Origin: a virus
Length of the DNA: 32,568 nt
Reading direction: 5' to 3' (one strand)
Virus record (IMG/VR): IMGVR_UViG_3300036466_000103
Span: 64,001 to 96,568 of that record
In this document: in pieces, positions 1 to 6,892 of the stretch
Layout: each line of letters starts with the position of its first letter
Numbering within the stretch: the first letter of the stretch is position 1
Notes under the pieces: model-generated
What the model saw: only the letters and a program-made list of their open reading frames with translations
Told to the model about the DNA's origin: nothing
Database searches by the model: none
Position numbers and translations under genes: made by a program

Positions 1-32
1 CAAAATAAGGCCAGAATAAACGAAAATAATTG

Positions 33-61
33 TTGACTAGCTTTTGTGGGCGTGAGACTAT
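33..61 (+). promoter_or_regulatory. Putative early promoter (weak -10)
   Basis: TTGACT at 33-38 follows an A-rich AAAATAATTG stretch, as in the other promoters of this arm. The -10 is poor (GACTAT, 56-61, 17-nt spacer). It is placed here mainly because it sits just upstream of the first gene and its -35 matches the repeated early-promoter family. Confidence 0.45.
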
Positions 62-98
62 GTACCTATCGAAACATAAACAGAACAAGGAGAACGAG

Positions 99-302
99 AT
101 GAATAGTCAAGAAATGATGAAAGCGGTTTGCCCTAAAGGCTTTATGTTCTCAAACATAGCGAATGTTGACGAGCCGCAGAATTGGGTTTTACAGGAAAAG
201 CCGAAAGGTTGGGACGAAGAAGGGAACCCTAACCACTCGGTTTATGCCAATAAGTTGTTTGGCTACGACGAAAAAGAGTTCTTGTCTAAGCAATACAAAT
301 AA
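99..302 (+). CDS. Small hypothetical protein (67 aa)
   Basis: No family recognised. The ATG at 99 is chosen because AAGGAG lies at 87-92, six bases upstream; an in-frame ATG at 30 overlaps the promoter and has no ribosome site. The product is soluble, with no membrane segment. It carries an aromatic and acidic middle part (PQNWVLQEKPKGWDEEGNPN) and ends FLSKQYK. It is first in a rightward two-gene unit with the gene at 313. A role in early host takeover is only inferred from position. Confidence 0.7.
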   Translation: MNSQEMMKAVCPKGFMFSNIANVDEPQNWVLQEKPKGWDEEGNPNHSVYANKLFGYDEKEFLSKQYK

Positions 303-312
303 GGAATTCGCC

Positions 313-567
313 ATGTCTACCTTATTCGCATCAGTTGCAGTCGTGTGCACAATATCAGTCTGTTCTGACTACGTTCTAGACAGCAGTACAGACCGCCTGG
401 ACGCTGTATATAACACACAAGTGTTGGACGATGAATTCTTGTCTGTCTGGGGTGATGAGACAGACTTAAACAAATGGCTTGCTAAATACCAGATTGGCGA
501 AACTGTCTTCGAGATTGTTTCCCTGGAATTTGAGACACAAGAAATTAAAGAGAGTGATATTCCGTAG
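313..567 (+). CDS. Small hypothetical protein (84 aa)
   Basis: Starts at ATG 313 behind AAGGAA, 10 bases after the previous stop, so it is probably cotranscribed. The N-terminus MSTLFASVAVVCTISVCSD is mildly hydrophobic, with two cysteines, but too short and uncharged to call a signal peptide. The rest is acidic (LDDEFLSVWGDETDLNKWL). No family is recognised. Confidence 0.65.
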   Translation: MSTLFASVAVVCTISVCSDYVLDSSTDRLDAVYNTQVLDDEFLSVWGDETDLNKWLAKYQIGETVFEIVSLEFETQEIKESDIP

Positions 568-587
568 GAAATAATCAAAATAAAAGG

Positions 588-615
588 TTGACTCATTTTC
601 TAAAGGTGGTAATAT
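588..615 (+). promoter_or_regulatory. Early sigma70-type promoter
   Basis: -35 TTGACT (588-593), 16-nt spacer, -10 TAATAT (610-615). An A-rich stretch lies upstream (ATCAAAATAAAAGG). The spacer contains TTTTCTAA (596-603), the word shared with the promoters at 956, 1991 and 3915. Confidence 0.75.
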
Positions 616-667
616 ACGTACAAGAAGAGAGAATAGTCTTTCTTCAAAGAAGATGAAGGTAGTGAAA

Positions 668-775
668 ATGGATAATCAATTGAAAACAATGCTTTGGTGT
701 ATCCTGTCTATTGATGCGGTTATCCTCATCAGTGCTGTAATTCACTACCTCCCTAAAATCAGCATGGGGCTTTAA
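668..775 (+). CDS. Small membrane peptide (35 aa)
   Basis: ATG 668 is preceded by GAAGGT (655-660). An in-frame ATG at 653 is possible but has a poorer ribosome site. A single hydrophobic helix (roughly residues 7-26, LWCILSIDAVILISAVIHYL) fills most of the protein, so a one-span inner-membrane peptide is likely. No family is recognised. It follows the promoter at 588 and is followed two bases later by another mini-gene. Confidence 0.55.
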   Translation: MDNQLKTMLWCILSIDAVILISAVIHYLPKISMGL

Positions 776-777
776 TC

Positions 778-876
778 ATGAACAAAGCATTCGAACAAGC
801 TTACAATTTCCTCAAAGCTGACACGCCTTGCAAGCTTTCCCGCGACAACGGTGTATGGGTTTGCATTGCGCTTTAA
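778..876 (+). CDS. Mini-gene, hypothetical (32 aa)
   Basis: An ATG two bases after the previous stop opens a 32-residue frame (MNKAFEQAYNFLKADTPCKL...), ending 16 bases before a clear terminator. Position in the promoter-to-terminator unit and close coupling support it. There is no recognisable function, and its short length leaves some doubt. Confidence 0.5.
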   Translation: MNKAFEQAYNFLKADTPCKLSRDNGVWVCIAL

Positions 877-892
877 GTGATTTTACCTACCT

Positions 893-918
893 AGCCCCCT
901 TCATTGGGGCTTTTCTTT
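893..918 (+). terminator. Intrinsic terminator
   Basis: Stem AGCCCC (893-898) pairs with GGGGCT (906-911) around a 7-nt loop, followed by a T-rich tail (TTTTCTTT). Confidence 0.85.
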
Positions 919-955
919 ACCTAAAATAAAGTCAAAAAATAGCTGAAAATAAAAC

Positions 956-983
956 TTGCATGGTTTTCTAAAGACTGTACAAT
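956..983 (+). promoter_or_regulatory. Early sigma70-type promoter
   Basis: -35 TTGCAT (956-961), 16-nt spacer containing TTTTCTAA (964-971), -10 TACAAT (978-983). A GAAAATAAAA stretch lies upstream. Same architecture as the promoters at 588, 1991 and 3915. Confidence 0.75.
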
Positions 984-1032
984 TGGTCTCAAGAAGGCAG
1001 AAAGCCTAAACCACTAAAGAGAGACAAACAAA

Positions 1033-1185
1033 ATGACCAAGTACATTGTTATCGACCGTCACACTGACGGGACTGTAGGCAAGCCGTACACTAGCAAGAA
1101 TCGGGATCGTGGTCGTGTTGATAAGCTCGACAATGAATATGGTGGCTATCGTTATAGCGTTCGCGCAGTGGTTGAGGAGGCTTGA
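1033..1185 (+). CDS. Small basic hypothetical protein (50 aa)
   Basis: Starts at ATG 1033, about 50 bases downstream of the promoter at 956; GAGAGAC is the nearest ribosome-like site. Begins MTKYIVIDRHTDGTVGKPYT, then a basic stretch (SKNRDRGRVDKLDNEYGG). It resembles the 59-aa protein at 2085 in layout: a short beta-like start, a conserved glycine and an Asp/Lys-rich middle. Function unknown. Confidence 0.7.
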   Translation: MTKYIVIDRHTDGTVGKPYTSKNRDRGRVDKLDNEYGGYRYSVRAVVEEA

Positions 1186-1187
1186 TC

Positions 1188-1349
1188 ATGACATCTCGCA
1201 TGTACAACGTCATTTGGGTTCGTGATGATAAGGGAACAAGTGGGCAATTTAACGCCACCCCAATGACACACAAAGAAGCTTGCACATTCAAGTCTAAGCT
1301 GACAGAGTACAAATGGCGTCGTGTTCTCTTACAGGAAGCTACAGAATGA
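1188..1349 (+). CDS. Small hypothetical protein (53 aa)
   Basis: ATG 1188 lies two bases after the previous stop, with GAGGAGG at 1174-1180 as ribosome site. The C-terminal half is basic and amphipathic (HKEACTFKSKLTEYKWRRVL). Its stop overlaps the next ATG (ATGA), a sign of translational coupling. No family recognised. Confidence 0.65.
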   Translation: MTSRMYNVIWVRDDKGTSGQFNATPMTHKEACTFKSKLTEYKWRRVLLQEATE

Positions 1350-1420
1350 AAATTGCATTTATCATCAGCCTGATTATCCTGGTATGTTTGGCTGTACAAA
1401 GCGTTTGGAGTGTTGTGTAA
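1346..1420 (+). CDS. Tiny membrane peptide (24 aa)
   Basis: An ATGA overlap with the previous gene opens a 24-codon frame that is almost entirely one hydrophobic helix (MKIAFIISLIILVCLAVQSV). Its stop TAA overlaps the next ATG (TAATG). Both overlaps argue that it is translated. Likely a single-span membrane peptide; role unknown. Confidence 0.6.
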   Translation: MKIAFIISLIILVCLAVQSVWSVV

Positions 1421-1683
1421 TGAAATATTTGAAACAATCCCTTAACACCAAAGACGATTCATTCTCTTACACGCTGATGGGTGAAACCACGCCTCTTTAT
1501 AAAGTTGACAGTTCAGGGTATTTGACAGAAGAGGGTAAACAGATTGGTAAATTCAAACTGGGCGATAATCAGTGGCATTTGCACCTGGATGGCGAGTTGT
1601 TTATGAGTGGGCCACCTAATGGTTTGTTTTATCTCCCTGAGTTTGAACTGAAAGCTTTAACAGCGCTTGTTAACCTTGATTGA
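1420..1683 (+). CDS. Hypothetical protein (87 aa)
   Basis: The start at ATG 1420 is set by the TAATG overlap with the upstream mini-gene. The product is soluble, rich in Gly, Lys and aromatic residues (KQIGKFKLGDNQWHLHLDGE). The alternation of polar and aromatic residues suggests a small beta-rich fold. No family recognised. Confidence 0.75.
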   Translation: MKYLKQSLNTKDDSFSYTLMGETTPLYKVDSSGYLTEEGKQIGKFKLGDNQWHLHLDGELFMSGPPNGLFYLPEFELKALTALVNLD

Positions 1684-1692
1684 GGAATAAAA

Positions 1693-1932
1693 ATGATCAC
1701 TTTAGAGCTAACGGAACGGCAAGCTAAGCTCCTTTTGATTCTTACGGGAGCATGTGCGGGTGAACTGGCGAGTGATGGTGTCTATGCAAAGCTTATTCAT
1801 GCCTTGAACGTAGATGAGTATTCTTGTGAGATTCCTGAGCCAAATGCTCGAATTTACTCGGGAGTTGGATTGGAAAGTGCTAAGCTTTACAGTGTAACCG
1901 TCACGCAAAGTCATATTGACGCCCTTTCTTGA
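1693..1932 (+). CDS. Hypothetical protein (79 aa)
   Basis: ATG 1693 follows GAGGAA (1682-1687). The N-terminal 30 residues (LELTERQAKLLLILTGACAG) look like an amphipathic helix pair; the remainder is acidic and polar. It is last in the unit that begins at 1033. The following CCCGCCTTTAAGGG is only a weak terminator candidate. Confidence 0.75.
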   Translation: MITLELTERQAKLLLILTGACAGELASDGVYAKLIHALNVDEYSCEIPEPNARIYSGVGLESAKLYSVTVTQSHIDALS

Positions 1933-1990
1933 GACTTGCCCGCCTTTAAGGGTTATTTGCAGATATTTTGAATAAATTTGAAAATAGGTG

Positions 1991-2018
1991 TTGACTCGTT
2001 TTCTAATCTTGGTAAGAT
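1991..2018 (+). promoter_or_regulatory. Early sigma70-type promoter
   Basis: -35 TTGACT (1991-1996), 16-nt spacer with TTTTCTAA (1999-2006), -10 TAAGAT (2013-2018), preceded by GAAAATAGG. Confidence 0.75.
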
Positions 2019-2084
2019 GGGCACACAGAGACGCAAAGCAGTCTAAAACGAAACGAACAATACAGTACAACGGAGCAAGACGAG

Positions 2085-2264
2085 ATGACCGCCAACCAAT
2101 CGCAGTACCACGTTTACAAAATCAGCAAAAATGGAAAGGCGTCGTTAGATGGTCATACCAACGACCGTCATAGCGCTGGCATGATGGTTGATGAGCTTAA
2201 GTTAAAGGGCGTTCATGGTTATGTTTTTGACAGTGCGGGAAAAACAGTGCGGGAGCAATTCTAA
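2085..2264 (+). CDS. Small hypothetical protein (59 aa)
   Basis: Starts at ATG 2085 behind CGGAGCAAGACGAG. The sequence MTANQSQYHVYKISKNGKAS is followed by a Gly/Lys-rich segment, then VHGYVFDSAGKTVREQF. Its stop directly abuts the next ATG (TAAATG). Similar size and pattern to the protein at 1033; distant paralogy is possible but unproven. Confidence 0.7.
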   Translation: MTANQSQYHVYKISKNGKASLDGHTNDRHSAGMMVDELKLKGVHGYVFDSAGKTVREQF

Positions 2265-2594
2265 ATGACCTTTAGTGGTAAACATTATTATCGTCAGAAC
2301 GAGCTACAAGCTTGCTTAGAGGTCTGTAAAGAATTACCTGTTGAATCCTTACATATGCAATACAACGCCACATCAGGGACTAGCTCAGCCTGGTGGACGC
2401 ACCAGAAAGTAAGTATCTGCTTTAAGGTGGAGTTTTACAGTTGCCAGGAGATGCTAGCTCACTGCAATAACCTGGCAGCCATACCGCCAATTTTGACGCA
2501 TGATAAATGGAATCACTCAATCACTGAAAACATCAGCCAGGTCGCATACAAAAAGATTATCAGCATTCTTGAAAATATCCCTTGCGCTCTCTAG
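2265..2594 (+). CDS. Hypothetical protein (109 aa)
   Basis: The ATG at 2265 immediately follows the upstream stop, implying coupled translation. It carries six cysteines spread over the protein, without a CxxC pair, and a Trp/His segment (SAWWTHQKVSICFKVEFYSC). The C-terminus is amphipathic (YKKIISILENIPCAL). No family recognised. Confidence 0.75.
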   Translation: MTFSGKHYYRQNELQACLEVCKELPVESLHMQYNATSGTSSAWWTHQKVSICFKVEFYSCQEMLAHCNNLAAIPPILTHDKWNHSITENISQVAYKKIISILENIPCAL

Positions 2595-2661
2595 ATAATC
2601 TGATAGAATCAATCCCATGAAGAGGAAACATTCTGTTCCTCAGTCTCTAGGAGAGACATTT

Positions 2662-2859
2662 ATGAACACAATCACCATCTTTCGCTATGACATGATTGTT
2701 TTCTGTATTGATGAGGCTATTGCTAGGGCTTTCAACAACCCATCAGATGTTGCTAAAGAGGGTTTGACTGGTACAGGGTTTGGTACTGTTGAAATCAATG
2801 GCAAGGCATATGACTGGACACAAAGTCATGATCAGTTCAGGTTCTTTCCTGCTGAGTAA
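2662..2859 (+). CDS. Small hypothetical protein (65 aa)
   Basis: The ATG at 2662 is preferred over the in-frame ATG at 2617 because AGGAGAG lies at 2649-2655. The 2617 start would place the hairpin GAGGAA/TTCCTC (about 2621-2642) inside the coding region; that hairpin more likely belongs to the leader. The product contains DMIVFCIDEAIARAFNNPSD and ends in an aromatic stretch (YDWTQSHDQFRFF). Ends four bases before a terminator. Confidence 0.7.
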   Translation: MNTITIFRYDMIVFCIDEAIARAFNNPSDVAKEGLTGTGFGTVEINGKAYDWTQSHDQFRFFPAE

Positions 2860-2863
2860 TACT

Positions 2864-2886
2864 AGGGCCGAAAGGCCCTTTTCTTT
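2864..2886 (+). terminator. Intrinsic terminator
   Basis: AGGGCC (2864-2869), GAAA tetraloop, GGCCCT (2874-2879), then TTTTCTTTT. A textbook terminator with a GNRA loop. Confidence 0.9.
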
Positions 2887-2911
2887 TCTCTAAAATAAAT
2901 CAAAATACTTG

Positions 2912-2940
2912 TTGACCAGATTATTCAATGACGCTAGAAT
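2912..2940 (+). promoter_or_regulatory. Early sigma70-type promoter
   Basis: -35 TTGACC (2912-2917), 17-nt spacer, -10 TAGAAT (2935-2940), with an AT-rich upstream stretch (CTAAAATAAATCAAAATAC). It lacks the TTTTCTAA spacer word of its siblings. Confidence 0.7.
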
Positions 2941-3004
2941 AAACACATACAGAGACAGAACGTCTCACCTGATTCAGACAGAGTTTTCTGAAGGGAGTTT
3001 TACC

Positions 3005-3556
3005 ATGAACAACGAAATCGCAGTTTCATTTGCTTCCCTGGTAAAATCCAATAACGGTTTCTTTAAATCTGAAAAGCAATCAGCTTTCCTGCTCTCCAAA
3101 TGCCAGGATACAAACACTTTTGTTTGTGGTGGGAATGTCTATAATAATTCCTTCACAATGTTCTACATCTGCGATTCCATGGGCGTGGTCGCGGTTGAAA
3201 AGTATACAACTAAATCTGGTAAGACTGTCACCACCTGGGAGCGTCAGACAGAGGAACAATATCAAGCAAACCTGGCTGCCGAGGAAGCGTCCAAAGTCCG
3301 TGACATTGCTTTACAGGAAGCTCAAATGGCTAAGTTTCAAACTCGCCAGGATGCTTTCAACAAAGCCCTCCTGATAGCACAAGAGATTGTTAAGGGTGAG
3401 ATGATGAAAGCCGGTACTGACGAAGGTATGGCCTACCGCGCTGTGTCCCGTATCCTCAAGGATCAAGATGGAATAGCATCTTGCATGGAAGTCCTGGTTA
3501 ATTTCCCCGAGTTTGTAGCAGCCTGGGAAGCATACAACAACGAACCTGGTCAGTAA
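3005..3556 (+). CDS. Hypothetical protein with coiled-coil middle (183 aa)
   Basis: The start at ATG 3005 follows GAAGGGAG; the open frame extends upstream but overlaps the promoter. Residues 1-60 look like a globular domain of alternating hydrophobic strands (TFVCGGNVYNNSFTMFYICD). Residues 75-130 form a long charged helix (ERQTEEQYQANLAAEEASKV) likely to be a coiled coil. The C-terminus is helical. No family recognised. It is alone in its transcription unit. Confidence 0.8.
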   Translation: MNNEIAVSFASLVKSNNGFFKSEKQSAFLLSKCQDTNTFVCGGNVYNNSFTMFYICDSMGVVAVEKYTTKSGKTVTTWERQTEEQYQANLAAEEASKVRDIALQEAQMAKFQTRQDAFNKALLIAQEIVKGEMMKAGTDEGMAYRAVSRILKDQDGIASCMEVLVNFPEFVAAWEAYNNEPGQ

Positions 3557-3630
3557 TGGTAAAAAGGTAGACAGCAGGAAAATATAAGCTACTATATAGT
3601 AGCTTTCTTATATCTGTAACACTACATACA

Positions 3631-3723
3631 CTTGGCGGCGATTGTCTGGACGAGCTGTATACCCAACTTCATGAGGATGATATTGAGTTGATTGAGGATC
3701 ATATCCGAGAGTTTCGATCATAA
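3631..3723 (+). pseudogene. Possible gene remnant lacking a start
   Basis: An open frame ending TAA 3721-3723 reads LGGDCLDELYTQLHEDDIEL..., acidic and protein-like. There is no ATG, GTG or TTG in frame back to the TAG near 3567, and no ribosome site. It could be the 3' end of a deleted gene. The terminator follows ten bases later, in the position expected for a real gene end. Confidence 0.3.
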
Positions 3724-3732
3724 TATTATATT

Positions 3733-3757
3733 GCCCAGCTCATAGCTGGGCTTTTCT
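3733..3757 (+). terminator. Intrinsic terminator
   Basis: Eight-base stem GCCCAGCT (3733-3740) / AGCTGGGC (3744-3751) with a CAT loop, then TTTTCTTT. Confidence 0.9.
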
Positions 3758-3914
3758 TTGCCTACAGTAATGTATAAGGCTCTACAATCTCGTATAAGGC
3801 GTTTTAATCTTCTGTAGGTGCGAGCATTAGGGTTAGACCCCAGAACGTCTTAGAGCGCATTACAGAGGCTTACAGCTTTTCATGCTAAATCTTCCCTTTC
3901 ATGCAAAATAAAGC

Positions 3915-3942
3915 TTGCCATGTTTTCTAAACCCTGTAAAAT
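3915..3942 (+). promoter_or_regulatory. Early sigma70-type promoter
   Basis: -35 TTGCCA (3915-3920), 16-nt spacer with TTTTCTAA (3923-3930), -10 TAAAAT (3937-3942), preceded by GCAAAATAAAG. Confidence 0.75.
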
Positions 3943-3989
3943 CAACCCCAGAAGAGGCGCAAAGCGCTTCGGGTATTGGAGGCGGGAAA

Positions 3990-4208
3990 ATGAAGCGTAA
4001 GTATGTTGGTGAAGTGACTGATCGGTTTACGGTCTATAAGCATGTATCCTCTTGGGATGGTAATTTCCGTTGCGATATCTGGAGCCTAATGTTCCAGTCA
4101 GAAAGCAAGTCAGAGGCTTTCAATTTCTACAACTCCGCTGGAGCAGGGTATTTTGAGTTACGTGATGAATCCCTGATTAGTGCAAAAGTTCTTTCTGCGA
4201 CTTGCTGA
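3990..4208 (+). CDS. Small hypothetical protein (72 aa)
   Basis: The ATG at 3990 is preceded by GGAGG (3978-3982). Basic start MKRKYVGEVTDRFTVYKHVS, then an aromatic-rich section (SWDGNFRCDIWSLMFQ). Probably a small beta-rich soluble protein. First gene of a three-gene unit ending at 5009. Function unknown. Confidence 0.7.
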   Translation: MKRKYVGEVTDRFTVYKHVSSWDGNFRCDIWSLMFQSESKSEAFNFYNSAGAGYFELRDESLISAKVLSATC

Positions 4209-4222
4209 GGGCGTCACACACA

Positions 4223-4378
4223 ATGCTGTCCCAAGAACAACTAGAAGCAATGAATGCAAGAATGTCAGCCAATACTGATACCCTTATTGCAAACAAAGAA
4301 CAATGGCTAGCCAATCGAGCATCTGAGAAAGAAGCTCAACGCCTGGCTCAAATGAACGGAGAACGGGATGAGCAATAA
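4223..4378 (+). CDS. Small helical hypothetical protein (51 aa)
   Basis: Opens at ATG 4223 (MLSQEQLEAMNARMSANTDT) and is almost wholly helical and highly charged toward the end (RASEKEAQRLAQMNGERDEQ), with coiled-coil potential. It overlaps the next gene by 11 bases. No clear ribosome site beyond GAGGG. No family recognised. Confidence 0.6.
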   Translation: MLSQEQLEAMNARMSANTDTLIANKEQWLANRASEKEAQRLAQMNGERDEQ

Positions 4379-5009
4379 TGAATCAACAATCGCACCATGT
4401 GCAAATCACAAGGCTGTACTGGCAATGAAAGACCTGTATGTGAAGCAGTGGGGCAGAGAACAACTTCCTGTTGACCTGGAGACAGCACAAAAGAATAAGC
4501 CAAAGGTTGGACGGCCCTCTAAAGAAAGCATCAACCCAATCTATGACATCGTTAAAGAATTGTTGGTGAAGGGAAAAGATGAAAGCTTCCCAACATGGCT
4601 CGATAGTATTCTGTTTGGTAGTTGCATCACTAGTGCGGGGCAATCGGGGAACGTCTCCAATGTTTCACCCTCTGACGTTGTAGGTGCCTTGTACTTGCCT
4701 GAATTCAAAGTGCAGCCACTGCTAGATAAGGGCGTGGGTGTTCGTAAGGCACAACGCATCATTGGTGCAGCTCGACATGCAGCACACGGCATTCATAATC
4801 ATTTGCTGTCCAACCCTCACATTATGAAAGTGTACAAAGACAAGGCAGACATTGAGTATCACCTTTCACCGTACAATAACCTGGAGACCTTCCCTGTGCG
4901 TGTATTACAGCCTGTACCGGAAGAGATAATGGCTTTAATGGGTGATGGTAGCCTGGAGGCGTTAGTGGCTTATGGTGAGGCTCTGAGACTGTTTAGACAG
5001 CAAAGCTAA
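4368..5009 (+). CDS. Hypothetical protein, possible DNA-binding (213 aa)
   Basis: The largest gene of the left arm. ATG 4368 follows GGAGAACGGG inside the end of the previous gene. A basic KPKVGRPSKES segment near residues 44-54 resembles an AT-hook core (GRP flanked by Lys). Residues 115-145 are helical with RKAQRIIGAARHAAHGIHNH. The C-terminus is acidic-helical. A nucleic-acid-binding role is inferred from the AT-hook-like motif alone. It sits directly before the terminator at 5045 and the 1.8-kb noncoding region. Confidence 0.8.
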   Translation: MSNNESTIAPCANHKAVLAMKDLYVKQWGREQLPVDLETAQKNKPKVGRPSKESINPIYDIVKELLVKGKDESFPTWLDSILFGSCITSAGQSGNVSNVSPSDVVGALYLPEFKVQPLLDKGVGVRKAQRIIGAARHAAHGIHNHLLSNPHIMKVYKDKADIEYHLSPYNNLETFPVRVLQPVPEEIMALMGDGSLEALVAYGEALRLFRQQS

Positions 5010-5044
5010 TACCTATATAACAGGCTGTACGTCAGTAGTACATT

Positions 5045-5100
5045 AAATGATCAATCGTGACTATCTTAAATGATTTGGTCATAATTGATCATTTTTTAAT
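5045..5100 (+). terminator. Putative terminator / inverted repeat
   Basis: An 11-base inverted repeat, AAATGATCAAT (5045-5055) and ATTGATCATTT (5084-5094), encloses 28 nt and is followed by a T run. It lies 35 bases after the last rightward gene of the left arm. The loop is longer than usual and contains a shorter partial pairing. Confidence 0.6.
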
Positions 5101-5205
5101 TAACGTCGGAAAGAGAAGAGAGCGAAGCGAACGACGAGCTTTAGATCTTAATTTTCTCTAGTTGTCAATAGATTAGAGATTAATATTTCCTGAGAGTGTA
5201 ATATT

Positions 5206-6175
5206 CTTGGCTATCGCCAAGGGTAGACTATCCAGGGAAGAAGTCTCACTAAACTTGTCAGAGTGACTAAGAACAATATTATTAGCAAGGCTAATAGTCT
5301 AATACCTTAAAGAACATCCCGCTTAGTGAACATATAAGAAAAGGGGAAAGAAAGGGTAAAACCCTCCCCGCTCTTTTAAAGAGTATATTATTCTTATGTT
5401 CCATAAGGAAATGTTACAAGCCTATTGCGTATCTACGCAATAATATACACTCTTATACTAATGTCTCAATTATGTGTCTTTATGTCCCGAATAGGTGTTT
5501 ACGTAAAGTGCAATAGTTTTGTATAATGCTCTAAGCTTCTGTCGTAGTTACGACAGGTAATGAGTTAGTGAATAGGAAGAAGAAAGAGAGGGGAGATAAC
5601 CTCCCCAGAAAAAGAAATAGTATCTTAGTGAGTGATAAGACTATATCGTAGCTACGATATAATAAAGACTCCCTAATACTCCAATACTGTTACACTGTGA
5701 GGCTGTATCCTATGTGCCTTGCACATAATAAGGCAGTATCATAATCATCATATGCACTAATGCATATCTGAAGTTTAAACAGGGGCTTGCCCTGTTGTCT
5801 TTCTTTCCCTTACTTCATTACTAAGCCCGCTAGGGCATCTGTAGTCCTCCCTAAGCTACTTTAGTAGCCTTCCCATACATGTGCATAGCACATAGTCTAA
5901 TACCTCTCAGGCACGCTTATATCATGGCTTACAGCCATAGGTGCATATAGCTCATGTCGTAGTAACGACATAATAATACTATTCTTAGTTATATACACTA
6001 CTCTCAGAATATCCCTACTTCTAGCGTCTCCCTCTCTAAAGCGCACCCCACTTAGAGCTTATATGCTCTTGTGTATAGGCTATCTCCAGGTCTGCTACTC
6101 TCTGATGCACACTGTCATGGTGTCTTACAGCTAATAAATAGGGCTCTACACTTAGAGATAGTTATCTAGAGAGCC
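5206..6175. repeat. Array of about 18 short perfect hairpins
   Basis: No gene is visible here on either strand. Small hairpins recur every 30-110 bases: 5206-5221, 5280-5296, 5344-5369, 5371-5383, 5423-5442, 5539-5556, 5590-5606, 5642-5661, 5711-5727, 5750-5767, 5778-5796, 5825-5836, 5855-5868, 5879-5893, 5934-5948, 5964-5981, 6054-6069 and nested 6142-6175. Stems are mostly 6-9 bp with 2-5 nt loops. Four share a CGTA-nn-TACG-type core (5423, 5539, 5642, 5964; the last reads CGTAGTAACG). Two share ATGTGC/GCACAT (5711, 5879). The words AGTCTAATACCT (5296, 5894) and ATAATA often follow a stem. Lack of U-tracts argues against ordinary terminators. Confidence 0.8.
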
Positions 6176-6310
6176 TTATACCCTCCAGATGTTACTAACT
6201 ACCCTTAGTATGTTCTTCTATCCCTCTAGATGTTGCTAACTACCCTCAAGATGTTACTTAGGGAGCCTTATACCCCAAGATAGCTCCTTATTACCCTTGA
6301 GATGTTAAAC
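6171..6310. repeat. Cluster of short direct repeats
   Basis: A 25-base unit with consensus CCCTCnAGATGTTRCTAACT occurs at 6181-6205 and 6222-6246 (two differences). Truncated copies lie at 6243-6260 and 6294-6310. A second unit, GAGCCTTATACCC, is exact at 6171-6183 and 6263-6275. The repeats directly follow the hairpin array. Iterons of an origin or protein-binding sites are possible; nothing proves either. Confidence 0.75.
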
Positions 6311-6870
6311 ACATTTTCCTCGCCCTAAATACTTCCCCTCAATGCTCACATATTCCTTAATGAAATCTATTCTCACTCCCTCATTATCCAGGAAATAATT
6401 CAATAAAAGGTGTACATTCTATATTCATAAGAGTATATTAATGTTATTGGTGGAGAATCGAGTCCAATAAGTATATATGCAATAATGAGCTATCATAGTA
6501 GGTATAAAGCCAATATAAGGTATAAGCATAGCCTGGGATGGCTGAAGGTAGTAATTGGTATAAGGCGATATAGTGGTGTACACTTCGTTGATTCTACGTT
6601 ATGGTAAATCAGATTGAAGAAGAATCATTCTTGATAAGTATTTCCTTGTGTTTATTCTGTGAGTGTGGTAGGGATTTTGAGTAGATATGAGTCAGAAATA
6701 GGGTGGGAGTTGGGTGTGGTCGGATACCCTTCCTAAATATCCAATGAATCGAGGAACCCTCAGGGATTATCACCTCTGGGGATTTCCCACACTTATCAAA
6801 TTCCAGATTCTAAAAATAGGGGAATTGAAAATTACAGGGATTGGCGTCTCTACTACTCTCCAGGTAAAAG
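6311..6870. other. Intergenic stretch without recognised gene
   Basis: AT-rich sequence between the repeat cluster and the end of the leftward operon. No plausible gene, tRNA or long repeat was found on either strand. Short purine-rich stretches occur near 6640-6720. It forms the rest of the convergent intergenic region. Confidence 0.6.
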
Positions 6871-6892
6871 AAACCCCGCTAATGCGGGGCTA
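6871..6892 (-). terminator. Terminator at end of leftward operon
   Basis: Read leftward, GCCCCGC, loop ATTA, GCGGGGTTTC. The stem (6874-6879 / 6884-6889) overlaps the last codons of the 398-aa gene, so it ends the long leftward transcript. Confidence 0.7.

Noticed and set aside
30-98. Upstream ATG extensions of the first gene (30) and similar long starts at 2909 and 3915
   Set aside because: They overlap the promoters and lack ribosome sites; internal ATGs with AGGAG-type sites were chosen instead.
1940-1960. Terminator after the gene ending at 1932 (CCCGCCTTTAAGGG)
   Set aside because: Only a three-base GC stem and no U-tract.
5206-6175. A series of ordinary intrinsic terminators
   Set aside because: Most stems have 2-5 nt loops, moderate GC and no following U-tract; only the inverted repeat at 5045-5100 has a T run.
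5206-6310. CRISPR array
   Set aside because: Stem sequences differ from copy to copy and spacing is irregular; no constant repeat with unique spacers.
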